Source: Thioclava indica (GTDB lineage: Bacteria > Pseudomonadota > Alphaproteobacteria > Rhodobacterales > Rhodobacteraceae). Taken from it: a stretch of DNA of 64,000 bases. Below are positions 19,073 through 27,141 of the stretch, piece by piece. Numbering within the stretch: the stretch's first letter is position 1; every line of letters starts with the position of its first letter. Where the stretch lies: the NCBI RefSeq assembly GCF_000714545.1, contig NZ_AUNB01000095.1:58849-122848 (forward strand), written 5' to 3'. The translations under genes were made by a program, and so were the position numbers. The notes below the pieces were generated by a model. That model saw only the letters and a list, made by a program, of their open reading frames with translations. It ran no database searches and was not told the DNA's origin.

Positions 19073-19148
19073 ATTTTGCGCAAAATTGGCTGACTGTGCG
19101 GCCAATACGCGGGCCACTTGCGTGAATCAGCAGAAAGATGCATCTTTC
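19073..19148. promoter_or_regulatory. Palindromic sites in the hppD/Lrp divergent promoter
   Basis: Three symmetric elements lie in 76 bases: a perfect 14-bp palindrome ATTTTGCGCAAAAT (19073-19086), ATTGGC-10 bases-GCCAAT (19085-19106) and a perfect 16-bp palindrome GAAAGATGCATCTTTC (19133-19148) that ends four bases before the regulator start. They are likely binding sites for the Lrp/AsnC protein on both promoters. Confidence 0.6.
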
Positions 19149-19152
19149 ACGC

Positions 19153-19608
19153 ATGCTGGATGACATCGACAAACGTCTCCTCGCGGAGCTGCAACAAAAC
19201 GCGCAACTCACCTCGCAAGAGCTGAGCGAGCGGTTGAATCTGTCGGCAAGCCAGATCGGACGGCGGCGCCAACGCCTTGAGGCAGACGGGCTGATCCGCG
19301 CCTATGGGGCGAAACTGGATGCCGAGCGGCTGGGATTGGCGGTGCAGGCCTTTGTGCAGGTGCAAATGACGCGTCACGGGGCCGAGGCCGCGCGCGATTT
19401 TTCACGCCTCATCGCGTTGCAACCCGAGGTCGTCTCGGCCTGGACGCTAACGGGCGAGGCGGACTATCTGCTGCGGGTTTACTGCGCTGACCTGTCCGCC
19501 CTGCACCGGCTGATCCATGAGGTGCTACTGGCGCACACCACGGTTGCCCGCGTGCAAAGCCAGATCGTCATGAACCAGTTCAAACAAGACGCGCCGCTGC
19601 CGATTTAG
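19153..19608 (+). CDS. Lrp/AsnC-family transcriptional regulator
   Basis: Probable regulator of hppD and itself. N-terminal HTH_AsnC (MLDDIDKRLLAEL, then LSASQIGRRRQRLEADGLI) and C-terminal RAM ligand-binding domain with SAWTLTGEADYLLRVYCAD. I start it at the ATG at 19153, where the family's usual MLDDID begins; an ATG at 19138 lies inside a 16-bp palindrome and is less likely. No clear ribosome binding site is seen for either. An aromatic amino acid or its keto acid as effector is inferred from the neighbour gene. Confidence 0.88.
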   Translation: MLDDIDKRLLAELQQNAQLTSQELSERLNLSASQIGRRRQRLEADGLIRAYGAKLDAERLGLAVQAFVQVQMTRHGAEAARDFSRLIALQPEVVSAWTLTGEADYLLRVYCADLSALHRLIHEVLLAHTTVARVQSQIVMNQFKQDAPLPI

Positions 19609-19620
19609 GGCAGCGGGCGC
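19591..19620. terminator. Hairpin between convergent lrp-type gene and hpaI
   Basis: GC-rich inverted repeat (GCGCCGCTGCC against GGCAGCGGGCGC with one bulged base, six-base loop) that covers the regulator stop codon and ends just before the hpaI stop. It could end transcription from either side; a T-tract is lacking. Confidence 0.5.
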
Positions 19621-19623
19621 CGC

Positions 19624-20382
19624 TCAAAACGCGCTACGCAAATCGCGCAGCCCGGCACCAAGCGTGCTTACATCCGTCCCAACGGCCAGAAATTCGACGC
19701 CCATGTCGCGATAGCTTTGCGCCAATGCGCGATCGGTGGTGAGGATGCCCGCAGCCTTGCCGCTCGCGCGAATGCGGCTTAGTGCGTCGCGCACGGCCGC
19801 CTGCACCTCGGGCGCGCCGGGATTGCCGAGATAGCCCATATCGGCCGCCAGATCGGCCGGGCCGATAAAGACGCCATCCACGCCCTCAACCGAGGCGATC
19901 CCCTCCAGCGCGTCCAAGCCCGCGCGGCTTTCAACCTGCAACAACAGACAGGTCTCATCATTGGCCCGCGTCAGGTAATCGGGGATCGCGCTATAGGCCG
20001 AGGCGCGCGCCAGCCCAGCCCCCACACCCCGCACGCCTTGGGGGGGATATTTCATCGAGCGCACCGCCTCGCGCGCTTGCTGCGCAGTTTCCACCATCGG
20101 CACCAGAATGGTCTGCGCCCCGATATCCAGCATCTGCTTGATCCCCGCGCGATTGTCATCGCGCACCCGTACGACGGCGTGGCTTGCGCTGCCGATCGCG
20201 CGCAGTTGCGCCAGCACATCGCGCAGCCCATTAGGCCCGTGTTCGCCATCCACCACCAGCCAGTCAAAGCCACAATGCGCGGCAAGCTCGGCAGCAGAAG
20301 GATCGCCCAGACTAAGCCAAAGCCCGATCTGGGTCTCACCTGTTTTCAGTCGGGCCTTGAATTGGTTTGTCAGCGTGGGCAT
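19624..20382 (-). CDS. hpaI: 4-hydroxy-2-oxoheptanedioate aldolase
   Basis: Class II aldolase that ends the homoprotocatechuate meta pathway by splitting 4-hydroxy-2-oxoheptanedioate to pyruvate and succinic semialdehyde. Expected residues of the HpcH/HpaI family are present: His48 in VVDGEHGPNG, Arg74 in VRVRDDN, and the metal ligands Glu151 (LLQVESRAG) and Asp177 (GPADLAADMG). At 252 residues it has normal length. GAGGAA precedes the ATG. Last gene of the hpa operon. Confidence 0.92.
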   Translation of the reverse strand: MPTLTNQFKARLKTGETQIGLWLSLGDPSAAELAAHCGFDWLVVDGEHGPNGLRDVLAQLRAIGSASHAVVRVRDDNRAGIKQMLDIGAQTILVPMVETAQQAREAVRSMKYPPQGVRGVGAGLARASAYSAIPDYLTRANDETCLLLQVESRAGLDALEGIASVEGVDGVFIGPADLAADMGYLGNPGAPEVQAAVRDALSRIRASGKAAGILTTDRALAQSYRDMGVEFLAVGTDVSTLGAGLRDLRSAF

Positions 20383-20391
20383 CGGGTTTCC

Positions 20392-21192
20392 TCATTCAAA
20401 ATCTATCGCAACCTGGCCGAAGGGGCCGAAATCTGCCGCAATCGCGGTGCGCGCGGGGCATTCTATCGGCGCGATGAACGAGCCGGACAAGATCACCTGC
20501 CCCGCCTCGATCCGCTGGCCGTATTGGCCCATCCGGCGCGCCAGCCAGACGATGCCGGTCACCGGATCATTCAACACCGCCGCGCCCAAACCCGTCGCCT
20601 CAACCGCGCCGTTTTTAGACACAATCGCGCCGGTCCAGCGCAAATCCACATCCTGCGGATCATGGCGCGCAGACCCCAGCACGATTCCGGCATTGGCGGC
20701 ATTATCCGATACCGTGTCACAAATTATGCGCGCAACGCCCGTTGCAGGATCGCTGCGCAAGATCCGCGTATCAAGGATTTCCAGCGCGGGGGTCACATAA
20801 TCCGTGGCCGCCAGCACAGCCGCGCGGGTGACCTCGCCTTCCAGCGGGGCTTTCATCACAAAGGCTATCTCGGCCTCGACCCGGGGTTGAATGAACCGGC
20901 CTGCGGGCACGGTCTCGCCGCTTTCAAACGCCATGTCATCGTAAAGCACGCCGGAATCCGGCGTCTCGATCCCCAAGGCCGCTTGCATGACCTTTGAGGT
21001 CAGCCCGATTTTCCACCCGATGATGCGCCGCCCCTGCGCCCGTTTCTGCACCATTTGCGCGGCTTGGATCGCATAGGCATCATCGAGCGTCATCTCGGGG
21101 TGGCGCAAACTCAGCAGGCCGATTTGCGCGCGCTCGGCCTCGGCGCGCAGCAAGTCGGCGGCGGCCGTGTCAATCTGGCTTTGGCTTAGCAT
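20392..21192 (-). CDS. hpaH: 2-oxohept-4-ene-1,7-dioate hydratase
   Basis: Hydratase of the FAH-like 4-oxalocrotonate decarboxylase/MhpD family; adds water to 2-oxohept-4-enedioate to give the HpaI substrate. The 266-residue protein shows GWKIGLTSKVMQ near 60, RVEAEIAFVMK (metal-binding Glu pair near 105) and ALEILDTRI, as in HpaH/HpcG. It overlaps the upstream FAH-family gene by seven bases and lies nine bases before hpaI, matching the usual G-H-I order. Confidence 0.91.
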   Translation of the reverse strand: MLSQSQIDTAAADLLRAEAERAQIGLLSLRHPEMTLDDAYAIQAAQMVQKRAQGRRIIGWKIGLTSKVMQAALGIETPDSGVLYDDMAFESGETVPAGRFIQPRVEAEIAFVMKAPLEGEVTRAAVLAATDYVTPALEILDTRILRSDPATGVARIICDTVSDNAANAGIVLGSARHDPQDVDLRWTGAIVSKNGAVEATGLGAAVLNDPVTGIVWLARRMGQYGQRIEAGQVILSGSFIAPIECPARTAIAADFGPFGQVAIDFE

Positions 21193-22070
21193 CGCTCATC
21201 CTCGACCGTGTTGCGCAGACAGCCGATCCCCTCGGCCTCGACCTCGATCACATCGCCCGGCTTCAGCCAGATCGGCGGATCAAACCGCGCCCCGGCCCCG
21301 GTCGGCGTGCCGCACACGATTACATCACCGGGCACCAGCGTGGTAAAGGTCGAGACGTAATTCACGATATAGCGGAAATCGAAAATCATCCGCCCCGTGC
21401 GATCCTGTTGGCGGATCTCGCCATTGACGCGGGTCTCTAGCGCAATGTCATCAAGCTGCGCCCCATCGTGAAACGGCACCAGCCACGGCCCGATGGCCCC
21501 CGAGCGATCCCAGTTCTTGCCTTGCGTCACGTTGAACTTCGCATGACGCACCCAGTCGCGGATCGTGCCCTCGTTGCACAGGGTCAGCGCGGCGATGTGG
21601 TCATAGGCATCCTCGCGCGCGATCCGGCGCCCGCCCTTGCCGATCACGATCGCCACCTCGCCCTCGTAATCGAGCTGCGGGGATTCCGGCGGGCGGATCA
21701 GCGGTTGGTTATGGCCGGTAAAGCTGCGCGGAAACCGGATGAACATCGAGGGATAGGGCGGTGCCTCTTGCCCGTCCTTGTACTCGGCATTGCGGTCGGG
21801 GAAATTCACCCCGATACAGATCAGCTTTTCGGGGGCCGCAATCGGAATGAGAAATTCGACCTCGGCCTCGTTGAACGTAGGCGCGCGCCCCTCGGCAGCC
21901 GCAATGACCTCATCCAGCGCACCTGCCTCGACAATCTGCTGCAAGCCTTTGAAACGCGATCCGAAAACCGGCGTAAGATCGACGATGCCCGCATCGCGCA
22001 TCACCCCGTAGCGGTCAACGCCATCGGCACGAAACGCGACTAATCTGGGAGGCGTGTTCTGGTCCATCAT
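21186..22070 (-). CDS. FAH-family protein, likely OPET decarboxylase (HpaG role)
   Basis: Single-domain fumarylacetoacetate-hydrolase-family enzyme, 294 residues. Motifs are LICIGVNFPDRNAEY near 80, the acidic metal site LDYEGEVAIVIGKGGRRI near 128, and PGDVIVCGTPTGAG near 245. In the pathway order only the step done by HpaG (decarboxylation of 5-oxopent-3-ene-1,2,5-tricarboxylate) lacks a gene, so this protein probably does it. Enterobacterial HpaG is a fused duplicate of about 430 residues with isomerase activity; here one domain would suffice. The start overlaps the decarboxylase stop (ATGATGA). Acylpyruvase-like hydrolase is the main alternative. Confidence 0.8.
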   Translation of the reverse strand: MMDQNTPPRLVAFRADGVDRYGVMRDAGIVDLTPVFGSRFKGLQQIVEAGALDEVIAAAEGRAPTFNEAEVEFLIPIAAPEKLICIGVNFPDRNAEYKDGQEAPPYPSMFIRFPRSFTGHNQPLIRPPESPQLDYEGEVAIVIGKGGRRIAREDAYDHIAALTLCNEGTIRDWVRHAKFNVTQGKNWDRSGAIGPWLVPFHDGAQLDDIALETRVNGEIRQQDRTGRMIFDFRYIVNYVSTFTTLVPGDVIVCGTPTGAGARFDPPIWLKPGDVIEVEAEGIGCLRNTVEDERC

Positions 22071-23476
22071 CTTTCCTCGGCTTGCAGGCCCAGACCGTCA
22101 AGAATGGCGGCATAGGCGATATCAATATCGGCTTCGCGCATCGCATGAGACCCGGCCTGAAAGCGGATCACAAGACGCCCGGCGACACGCGTTTGGGTCA
22201 GATAAATCCGCCCGTCGTCGTTGATCGCACTGACATGCGCGATCGTGTCGGCATCGCTTGCCCCGTCTCGGCGAAACGAGAACAGCGACAAAACCGGCGC
22301 GGTCACGATCTCTACGCCCGACGTCGCGGCCAGTCGATCATGCAGATTGTGCGCCCAACGCACATGATCGCGGATCATGCTGCGCAGCCCTTCCAGACCG
22401 TGAAAACGCAGCAGGAACCAAAGTTTCAACGCCCTAAACCGGCGGCCAAGCGGCACGGACCATTCGGAATAATTGATGATCCCGTCTTGACCATGCGTCT
22501 TGAGATATTCGGGCTGGATCGCAAGCGTGCGCACCAGCATTTCGGGATCGCGTATGAAATGCGCCGAGCAGTCGAAAGACGCGCCAAGCCATTTATGCGG
22601 GTTGAACACAACCGAATCCGCGCCCTCGACGCCCGCCCAAAGATCGCGAAACTCGGGGCAGATCATGGCCGAGCCCGCCCAGGCCGCATCGACATGGATC
22701 AGCAGGTCATGGGCGTGCGCGACCTCGACCAGCTTGGCGATGTCATCGCTCGCCCCGGTGCCCGTAGCGCCCACGCAGCCGATCACCCCGGCCGGCGTGT
22801 AGCCAGCTGCTATATCGGCGCGGATCGCTGCCTCAAGCTGCTTAGGCGGCAGCGCACCGCTTAGCGGATCTGCGGGGATCTTCACCAGATTGTCCTGCCC
22901 GATCCCGGCAATCCAGATCGCGCGATCAATCGAGGAATGCACCTGATCAGAGCAATAGATCCGCAGACGCGGCATCTGCGACAGCCCCGCGCGGTTGCCC
23001 TGCCAGTCCAGCGTGCGCTCGCGCATCATCAGCACCGCCGCCAAGGTTGCCGACGAGGCGCTGTCCTGAATGACGCCCGAAAAGGTCGCAGGCAGGCCCA
23101 GTGCGGCGCCCAGCCACTCCATCATCCGGGTCTCCAGCTCGGTCGCCGCCGGAGAGGTCTGCCACAGCATACATTGCGCCGCCATCGCGGTGACAAGATA
23201 CTCGGCCACCACCGAAACGGGGGCCGCGTTGCTGGGAAAATACGCAAAAAAGCGCGGGTGCTGCCAATGCGTCATGCCCGGCTCGATCAGCGTTTCGAAC
23301 TCTTCGAAAATCCGCTCCATCTCTTCGCCGGTTTCGGGCGGTTTGGGCGGGATCGCGCGATAGATCTCGCCCGGGCTGGTGCGCGCGCGCACGGGGCGGT
23401 CCGCAAGCCTGTCGCGATATTGCACGCCCCAAAGCGCGGCGCGGCGCGACCATGTTTCGAAATCCAACTTATCCAT
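22067..23476 (-). CDS. Aromatic-L-amino-acid decarboxylase (group II, PLP-dependent)
   Basis: PLP enzyme of the DDC/tyrosine decarboxylase family, 469 residues. The PLP-stacking His180 (DQVHSS), Asp263 (HVDAAWAG) and Schiff-base Lys295 (NPHKW) are all present, and the substrate-loop region near 320-340 contains YLKT and NYSEW. It should turn tyrosine, DOPA, phenylalanine or tryptophan into the amine plus CO2. Its position between hpaD and the HpaG-like gene is unusual: an amine made here could be oxidised to 4-hydroxyphenylacetate or homoprotocatechuate and fed into the same operon. No amine oxidase is visible nearby. Confidence 0.9.
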   Translation of the reverse strand: MDKLDFETWSRRAALWGVQYRDRLADRPVRARTSPGEIYRAIPPKPPETGEEMERIFEEFETLIEPGMTHWQHPRFFAYFPSNAAPVSVVAEYLVTAMAAQCMLWQTSPAATELETRMMEWLGAALGLPATFSGVIQDSASSATLAAVLMMRERTLDWQGNRAGLSQMPRLRIYCSDQVHSSIDRAIWIAGIGQDNLVKIPADPLSGALPPKQLEAAIRADIAAGYTPAGVIGCVGATGTGASDDIAKLVEVAHAHDLLIHVDAAWAGSAMICPEFRDLWAGVEGADSVVFNPHKWLGASFDCSAHFIRDPEMLVRTLAIQPEYLKTHGQDGIINYSEWSVPLGRRFRALKLWFLLRFHGLEGLRSMIRDHVRWAHNLHDRLAATSGVEIVTAPVLSLFSFRRDGASDADTIAHVSAINDDGRIYLTQTRVAGRLVIRFQAGSHAMREADIDIAYAAILDGLGLQAEER

Positions 23477-23522
23477 GTCTTGCCTTTCTCGGATGGCGGC
23501 GCGGCTTATGGCTCCCGCACCG

Positions 23523-24503
23523 TTACGGCGCGATGATCGGCGTGGCCTTCATGTCGCTTTCAACTGGCGTAACACCTTGGAAAACCGACCCGTTTTCGAA
23601 CCAGCTACGCGGAGCAGGCGCGCCCCAAAGCGTCTGGCGTTGCGGATCCTTGAGATCCCATTTGATCGGTTCAAGATCGGGATCAACCGTCTGGTAATCC
23701 GAGCAGTAAATCTCGATCCGGTGACCGTCAGGGTCAAGGATATAGAGGAAAAACGCGTTGGAAATCCCGTGCCGCCCCGGTCCGCGCTCGATATTGGCGA
23801 CATAGCCGGTGGTCGCCATCAAATCGCACAGGTCAATGATATTAAGCGGTGTGGGCACCCAGAACGCGGTGTGATGCAAACGCGGGCCAAGCCCGTTGGT
23901 GAAGGCGATGTCATGCACGCCGCCCTTGCGATGCGTCCAGGCCGCCCAAAGACGCCCCGTCTCCTCATCCTCGGTATATTCGGTGACGCGAAACCCGATC
24001 TGGTTGTAGAAATCGACCGCCTTGTCCACATCGCTTGCAAAACAGTTGAAGTGGTCGATCCGCAGCGGTTTGACGCCTTTATACAGCGCGTATTTCTGAT
24101 GGATCGGCGTCAGGCGGTCCATCTTGAAATAGAACTCGATCGGCATTCCAAAGCAGTCCTGCGTGCGCAGGGTGCGGCCCTGATAGGCGCGCTCGACCCA
24201 TTCGACGGGCAGGCCTTGGGCGGCAAACCAGTCATGCGCCTTGTCCAGCTCGCTCTCGTCATAGACCTTGAACGCCAGCGAGCGCACATCGCTTTGTTCG
24301 GATTTGACCAGGACCATGCAGTGATGGCCCCGCTCTTCCATCGCGCGCAGAAAGATGTGGTTTTCGTCCTCATTGGTGACCTGCAAACCCAGCGTATCGA
24401 CGTAAAACGCCCGGCTGGCCGCCAGATCCTTGACGCCGAACACGACATGGGACAGGCGGATGATATTGAAGGGCGGATAGAGGTTCGGGGCTGGAATGGG
24501 CAT
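23523..24503 (-). CDS. hpaD: 3,4-dihydroxyphenylacetate (homoprotocatechuate) 2,3-dioxygenase
   Basis: Extradiol ring-cleavage dioxygenase of the VOC type I family that opens homoprotocatechuate to 5-carboxymethyl-2-hydroxymuconate semialdehyde. Metal ligands are His151 (RIDHFN), a His at 210 or 211 (RLHHTAFW) and Glu264 (GHRIEIY), with the spacing of the Brevibacterium and Arthrobacter enzymes. That places it with the Gram-positive-like HPCD/MndD branch rather than with E. coli HpaD (a LigB-type protein); Fe versus Mn use cannot be told. GGGAGAGAG precedes the ATG. Confidence 0.92.
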   Translation of the reverse strand: MPIPAPNLYPPFNIIRLSHVVFGVKDLAASRAFYVDTLGLQVTNEDENHIFLRAMEERGHHCMVLVKSEQSDVRSLAFKVYDESELDKAHDWFAAQGLPVEWVERAYQGRTLRTQDCFGMPIEFYFKMDRLTPIHQKYALYKGVKPLRIDHFNCFASDVDKAVDFYNQIGFRVTEYTEDEETGRLWAAWTHRKGGVHDIAFTNGLGPRLHHTAFWVPTPLNIIDLCDLMATTGYVANIERGPGRHGISNAFFLYILDPDGHRIEIYCSDYQTVDPDLEPIKWDLKDPQRQTLWGAPAPRSWFENGSVFQGVTPVESDMKATPIIAP

Positions 24504-24563
24504 ATCTCTCTCCCAGAGTTTGGATCAGGTCGGGCGACCCTCCTCGGCCGCCCGAATGTTGGT

Positions 24564-26072
24564 TCAGCCGAGTTTCGGCACTTTGTGAATCTGGCGCGGG
24601 AACGAGACGTTGACCGTCTCCATGTAGAAATCAAACGACCAGTCGCCGCCGTCGCGCCCGATACCGCTGGCTTTCACCCCGCCAAAGGGCGCGGGCAGGT
24701 GGCGCACATTTTCGGAATTCACCCAGATCATGCCCGCGTCCAGATCATCGGTCATCCGCATCGCGCGGTTCAGATCGTTGGTCCAAAGATAGGCGGCAAG
24801 GCCATATTGCACGTCATTGGCCAGCGCGAGCGCCTCGGCTTCGTCCGAAAACGAAATCGCCGTCAGCACCGGGCCAAAGATTTCCTCTTGCGCAATCGTC
24901 ATGTCATTGGTCGCGTTGGTGAACAGGGTCGGCGCGACATAACATCCCGTCTCGCCCAGCTTTTCACCCCCGGCGGCGATGGTCGCCCCCTCGGCGCGCG
25001 CGGCGTCGAAATAGGACAGCACCTTGGTCTCATGCTCGGGATGGATCAGCGGCCCGACCACGGTTTCAGGGTCAAGCGGATGGCCGACCTTGATATTGGC
25101 CGCAACCTTGGCGACGCGGGCGGTGAATTCCTCATAAATGCTATCCTGCACCAGAAGCCGCGAAGACGACGTGCAGCGCTCGCCATTGAGCGAATAGATC
25201 ATGAAGCTCGCAGCATCGGCGGCGCGTTCCAGATCGCCATCCTCGAACACGATAACGGGGTTTTTCCCGCCCAGTTCGAAATGCACCCGCTTGAGCGTAT
25301 CCGCCCCCTGTTTCATGATCATCGAGCCGGTGCGGCTTTCGCCGACAAAGGCGATGGCCTTGATATCGGGATGCTCGGTCAGGCGTTTTCCCGCATCCTC
25401 GCCAAACCCGTTCACAAGGTTCAGCACGCCCTTGGGCAGCCCCGCCTCTTCGGCGATCTCGACCAGCAGCTTGGCCGTCATCGGCGAAAATTCCGCAGGC
25501 TTGTGCACCACCGTGCAGCCCGACGCCAGCGCCGGTGCGATCTTCCATGTGGAGAGCATAAAGGGCGTGTTCCACGGCGTAATCACCCCCACCGGCCCGA
25601 TCGGGCGGCGCGCGGTCACGTTCATCTGGTTGGCGTTACGCAGGCTTAGCCCGTCTTCCGCGCTTGGGGCCTTATCGGCGAAGAACCGGAAATTCGCCGC
25701 CCCGCGCAGCGCCGCCTTGGACATGAAGCGCAGCGCCTGTCCGGTATCAAGACACTCGGTAAACGCGATGCGCTCGGCATTGGCCTCAATCGCCTCGGCC
25801 ACTTTGATCAGGATTTTGCGCCGCTCGACGCCGGGCGTTTTGGACCACGTCTTGAAGGCCTCTTTCGCAGCAGCCACGGCGCGGTCGATATCCTCGGCCC
25901 CGCCCTTGGCGACCTTGGCAAGCGGTGTCAGATCCACCGGCGAGATCGTGTTGAACGTCGCCCCCGAAACCGCAGGCACGCTTTGGCCGGCAATATGGTT
26001 TTGCACACCCGTATCGGCGAAATGGGCGATATAACCCTGCGCCCGCGCTAGATTGTCAGTCAGTTCGCTCAT
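24564..26072 (-). CDS. hpaE: 5-carboxymethyl-2-hydroxymuconate semialdehyde dehydrogenase
   Basis: NAD-dependent aldehyde dehydrogenase, 502 residues, second enzyme of the homoprotocatechuate pathway. Motifs are GVITPWNTPFML near 175, FELGGKNPVIVFEDGDL with the general-base Glu near 268, and LNGERCTSSSRL with catalytic Cys near 302. The NGERCTS motif is typical of HpaE rather than general betaine aldehyde dehydrogenases. It lies between hpaF (nine-base gap) and hpaD. Confidence 0.92.
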   Translation of the reverse strand: MSELTDNLARAQGYIAHFADTGVQNHIAGQSVPAVSGATFNTISPVDLTPLAKVAKGGAEDIDRAVAAAKEAFKTWSKTPGVERRKILIKVAEAIEANAERIAFTECLDTGQALRFMSKAALRGAANFRFFADKAPSAEDGLSLRNANQMNVTARRPIGPVGVITPWNTPFMLSTWKIAPALASGCTVVHKPAEFSPMTAKLLVEIAEEAGLPKGVLNLVNGFGEDAGKRLTEHPDIKAIAFVGESRTGSMIMKQGADTLKRVHFELGGKNPVIVFEDGDLERAADAASFMIYSLNGERCTSSSRLLVQDSIYEEFTARVAKVAANIKVGHPLDPETVVGPLIHPEHETKVLSYFDAARAEGATIAAGGEKLGETGCYVAPTLFTNATNDMTIAQEEIFGPVLTAISFSDEAEALALANDVQYGLAAYLWTNDLNRAMRMTDDLDAGMIWVNSENVRHLPAPFGGVKASGIGRDGGDWSFDFYMETVNVSFPRQIHKVPKLG

Positions 26073-26081
26073 GTGTGGTCC

Positions 26082-26471
26082 TCAGCTCTTGCCCGAGAGG
26101 CGGGCATGGATCGGGGTCTGCTTCCAGCTTAGCTCCGGGTCGATCACACGGATTTCCAGCGAAAGCGCGAAATGGGGGGTGGCAAGCGGGGCTTCGAGCG
26201 CCTTTTGCGCCGCCGCGAAAATAAGATCGCCCGCGCTGCGCAGCGCGTCATTGGAGCGCCCTGCCCCGACCGACAGCGTCATCGCGGCAAAGTCGTTTTC
26301 GGCCAAACCGTCGGCAATGATCGCGTGATCGGCGCAAAAGGCGCGCACGCGAATTCCCGCAAGCGGGAAAATTCCGGCGGCGCACATCGCACCATGAACG
26401 GCCTGACACAGCGCTGCGATATCAGCGCGCGCGTCAAGCCCGCGCGAATATTCGATCCTGAGATGGGGCAC
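26082..26471 (-). CDS. hpaF: 5-carboxymethyl-2-hydroxymuconate delta-isomerase
   Basis: Tautomerase-superfamily enzyme of the CHMI type that shifts the double bond of 5-carboxymethyl-2-hydroxymuconate. The real start is GTG at 26471: GGGAGGAGAG lies just upstream, and translation gives MPHLRIEYSRG, so that after removal of fMet the catalytic proline is at position 1 as the family requires. A start at the ATG 57 bases further up would bury that proline and run across the operator. At 129 residues it matches the known enzymes. First gene of the hpa operon. Confidence 0.9.
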   Translation of the reverse strand: MPHLRIEYSRGLDARADIAALCQAVHGAMCAAGIFPLAGIRVRAFCADHAIIADGLAENDFAAMTLSVGAGRSNDALRSAGDLIFAAAQKALEAPLATPHFALSLEIRVIDPELSWKQTPIHARLSGKS

Positions 26472-26496
26472 GACTCTCCTCCCGTGATCCCTTTTG

Positions 26497-26510
26497 CTTA
26501 ACATGTTAAG
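26497..26510. promoter_or_regulatory. Predicted HpaR operator, hpaF/hpaR intergenic region
   Basis: Perfect 14-bp palindrome CTTAACATGTTAAG between divergent hpaF and hpaR. A candidate -35 TTGACA for the hpa operon is on the minus strand at 26523-26528, so a bound MarR dimer would cover the -10 region. The same element recurs before the TRAP operon at 30439. Confidence 0.75.
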
Positions 26511-26588
26511 TTTAGCGCATCTTGTCAAGCGGGCAAAAGAGCAAGATGTTGCATCCGTTAACCCTCAGCCGTGAAAGGGCACGAAAAT

Positions 26589-27080
26589 ATGGCCGATAAG
26601 GCTCCCCCTCCGGCTGTGCGCGACGGGTTCGAACTGGATGCGGCGCAACGCTCTTTGCCCATCGCCCTGTTGCGCGCGCGCGAAATGGTGATGGAGCGGT
26701 TCCGTCCGATGCTGAACGCCCATGACGTGAGCGAGCAGCAATGGCGCGTGCTGCGGGTGTTGCGCGAAAGCGGTGCGATTGATGCGACGAAACTGGCCGA
26801 GCGCGCCTGTGTTCTGGCCCCCTCGCTGACCCGGATGCTGCGCAGCCTTGAGGCGCGCGGGCTGATCGAGACCCGGCGCGACCCCAAGGACCGCCGCCGC
26901 ACGCGGGTCGCCCTTACTGCGCAAGGCGACGCGTTTTTACGCGCAGCCTCGCCGCAAAGTGCCGCGATCTATGCCCAGCTAGAGACCGAGGTCGGCGCGC
27001 AGCGCATCGCCCGCCTGCTGGACGAATTGAACGGTTTCATGGCCGCGCTGGACCAATCGCAAGGCCCGCCAAAGCGCTGA
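26589..27080 (+). CDS. hpaR: HpaR-type MarR-family repressor
   Basis: Winged-helix repressor of homoprotocatechuate degradation. The HTH region VSEQQWRVLRVLRESGAIDATKLAERACVLAPSLTRML and wing RDPKDRRRTRVALTAQG (residues cited in parts: recognition helix APSLTRMLRSLEARGL, wing KDRRRTRVAL) fit HpaR. I prefer the ATG at 26589, with AAGGG upstream, over a GTG at 26571. Divergent from hpaF with a perfect palindrome between them. Ligands are expected to be 4-hydroxyphenylacetate or homoprotocatechuate, as in E. coli HpaR. Confidence 0.88.
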   Translation: MADKAPPPAVRDGFELDAAQRSLPIALLRAREMVMERFRPMLNAHDVSEQQWRVLRVLRESGAIDATKLAERACVLAPSLTRMLRSLEARGLIETRRDPKDRRRTRVALTAQGDAFLRAASPQSAAIYAQLETEVGAQRIARLLDELNGFMAALDQSQGPPKR

Positions 27081-27093
27081 CGTTGATCGTTTC

Positions 27094-27107
27094 ATTTCAT
27101 ATGAAAT
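27094..27107. promoter_or_regulatory. Palindrome before a MarR gene, likely autoregulatory
   Basis: Perfect 14-bp palindrome ATTTCATATGAAAT, 34 bases upstream of the MarR start at 27142 and 13 bases past the hpaR stop. Its sequence differs from the HpaR palindrome, so it probably binds the downstream MarR protein. Confidence 0.6.
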
Positions 27108-27141
27108 CCTTTACTATGGCAGCACATAGATCGGATGTCGC

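Noticed and set aside
23379..25649. 756-codon open frame opposite hpaD and hpaE
   Set aside because: Shadow of two well-supported enzymes; low-complexity basic composition and no domain.
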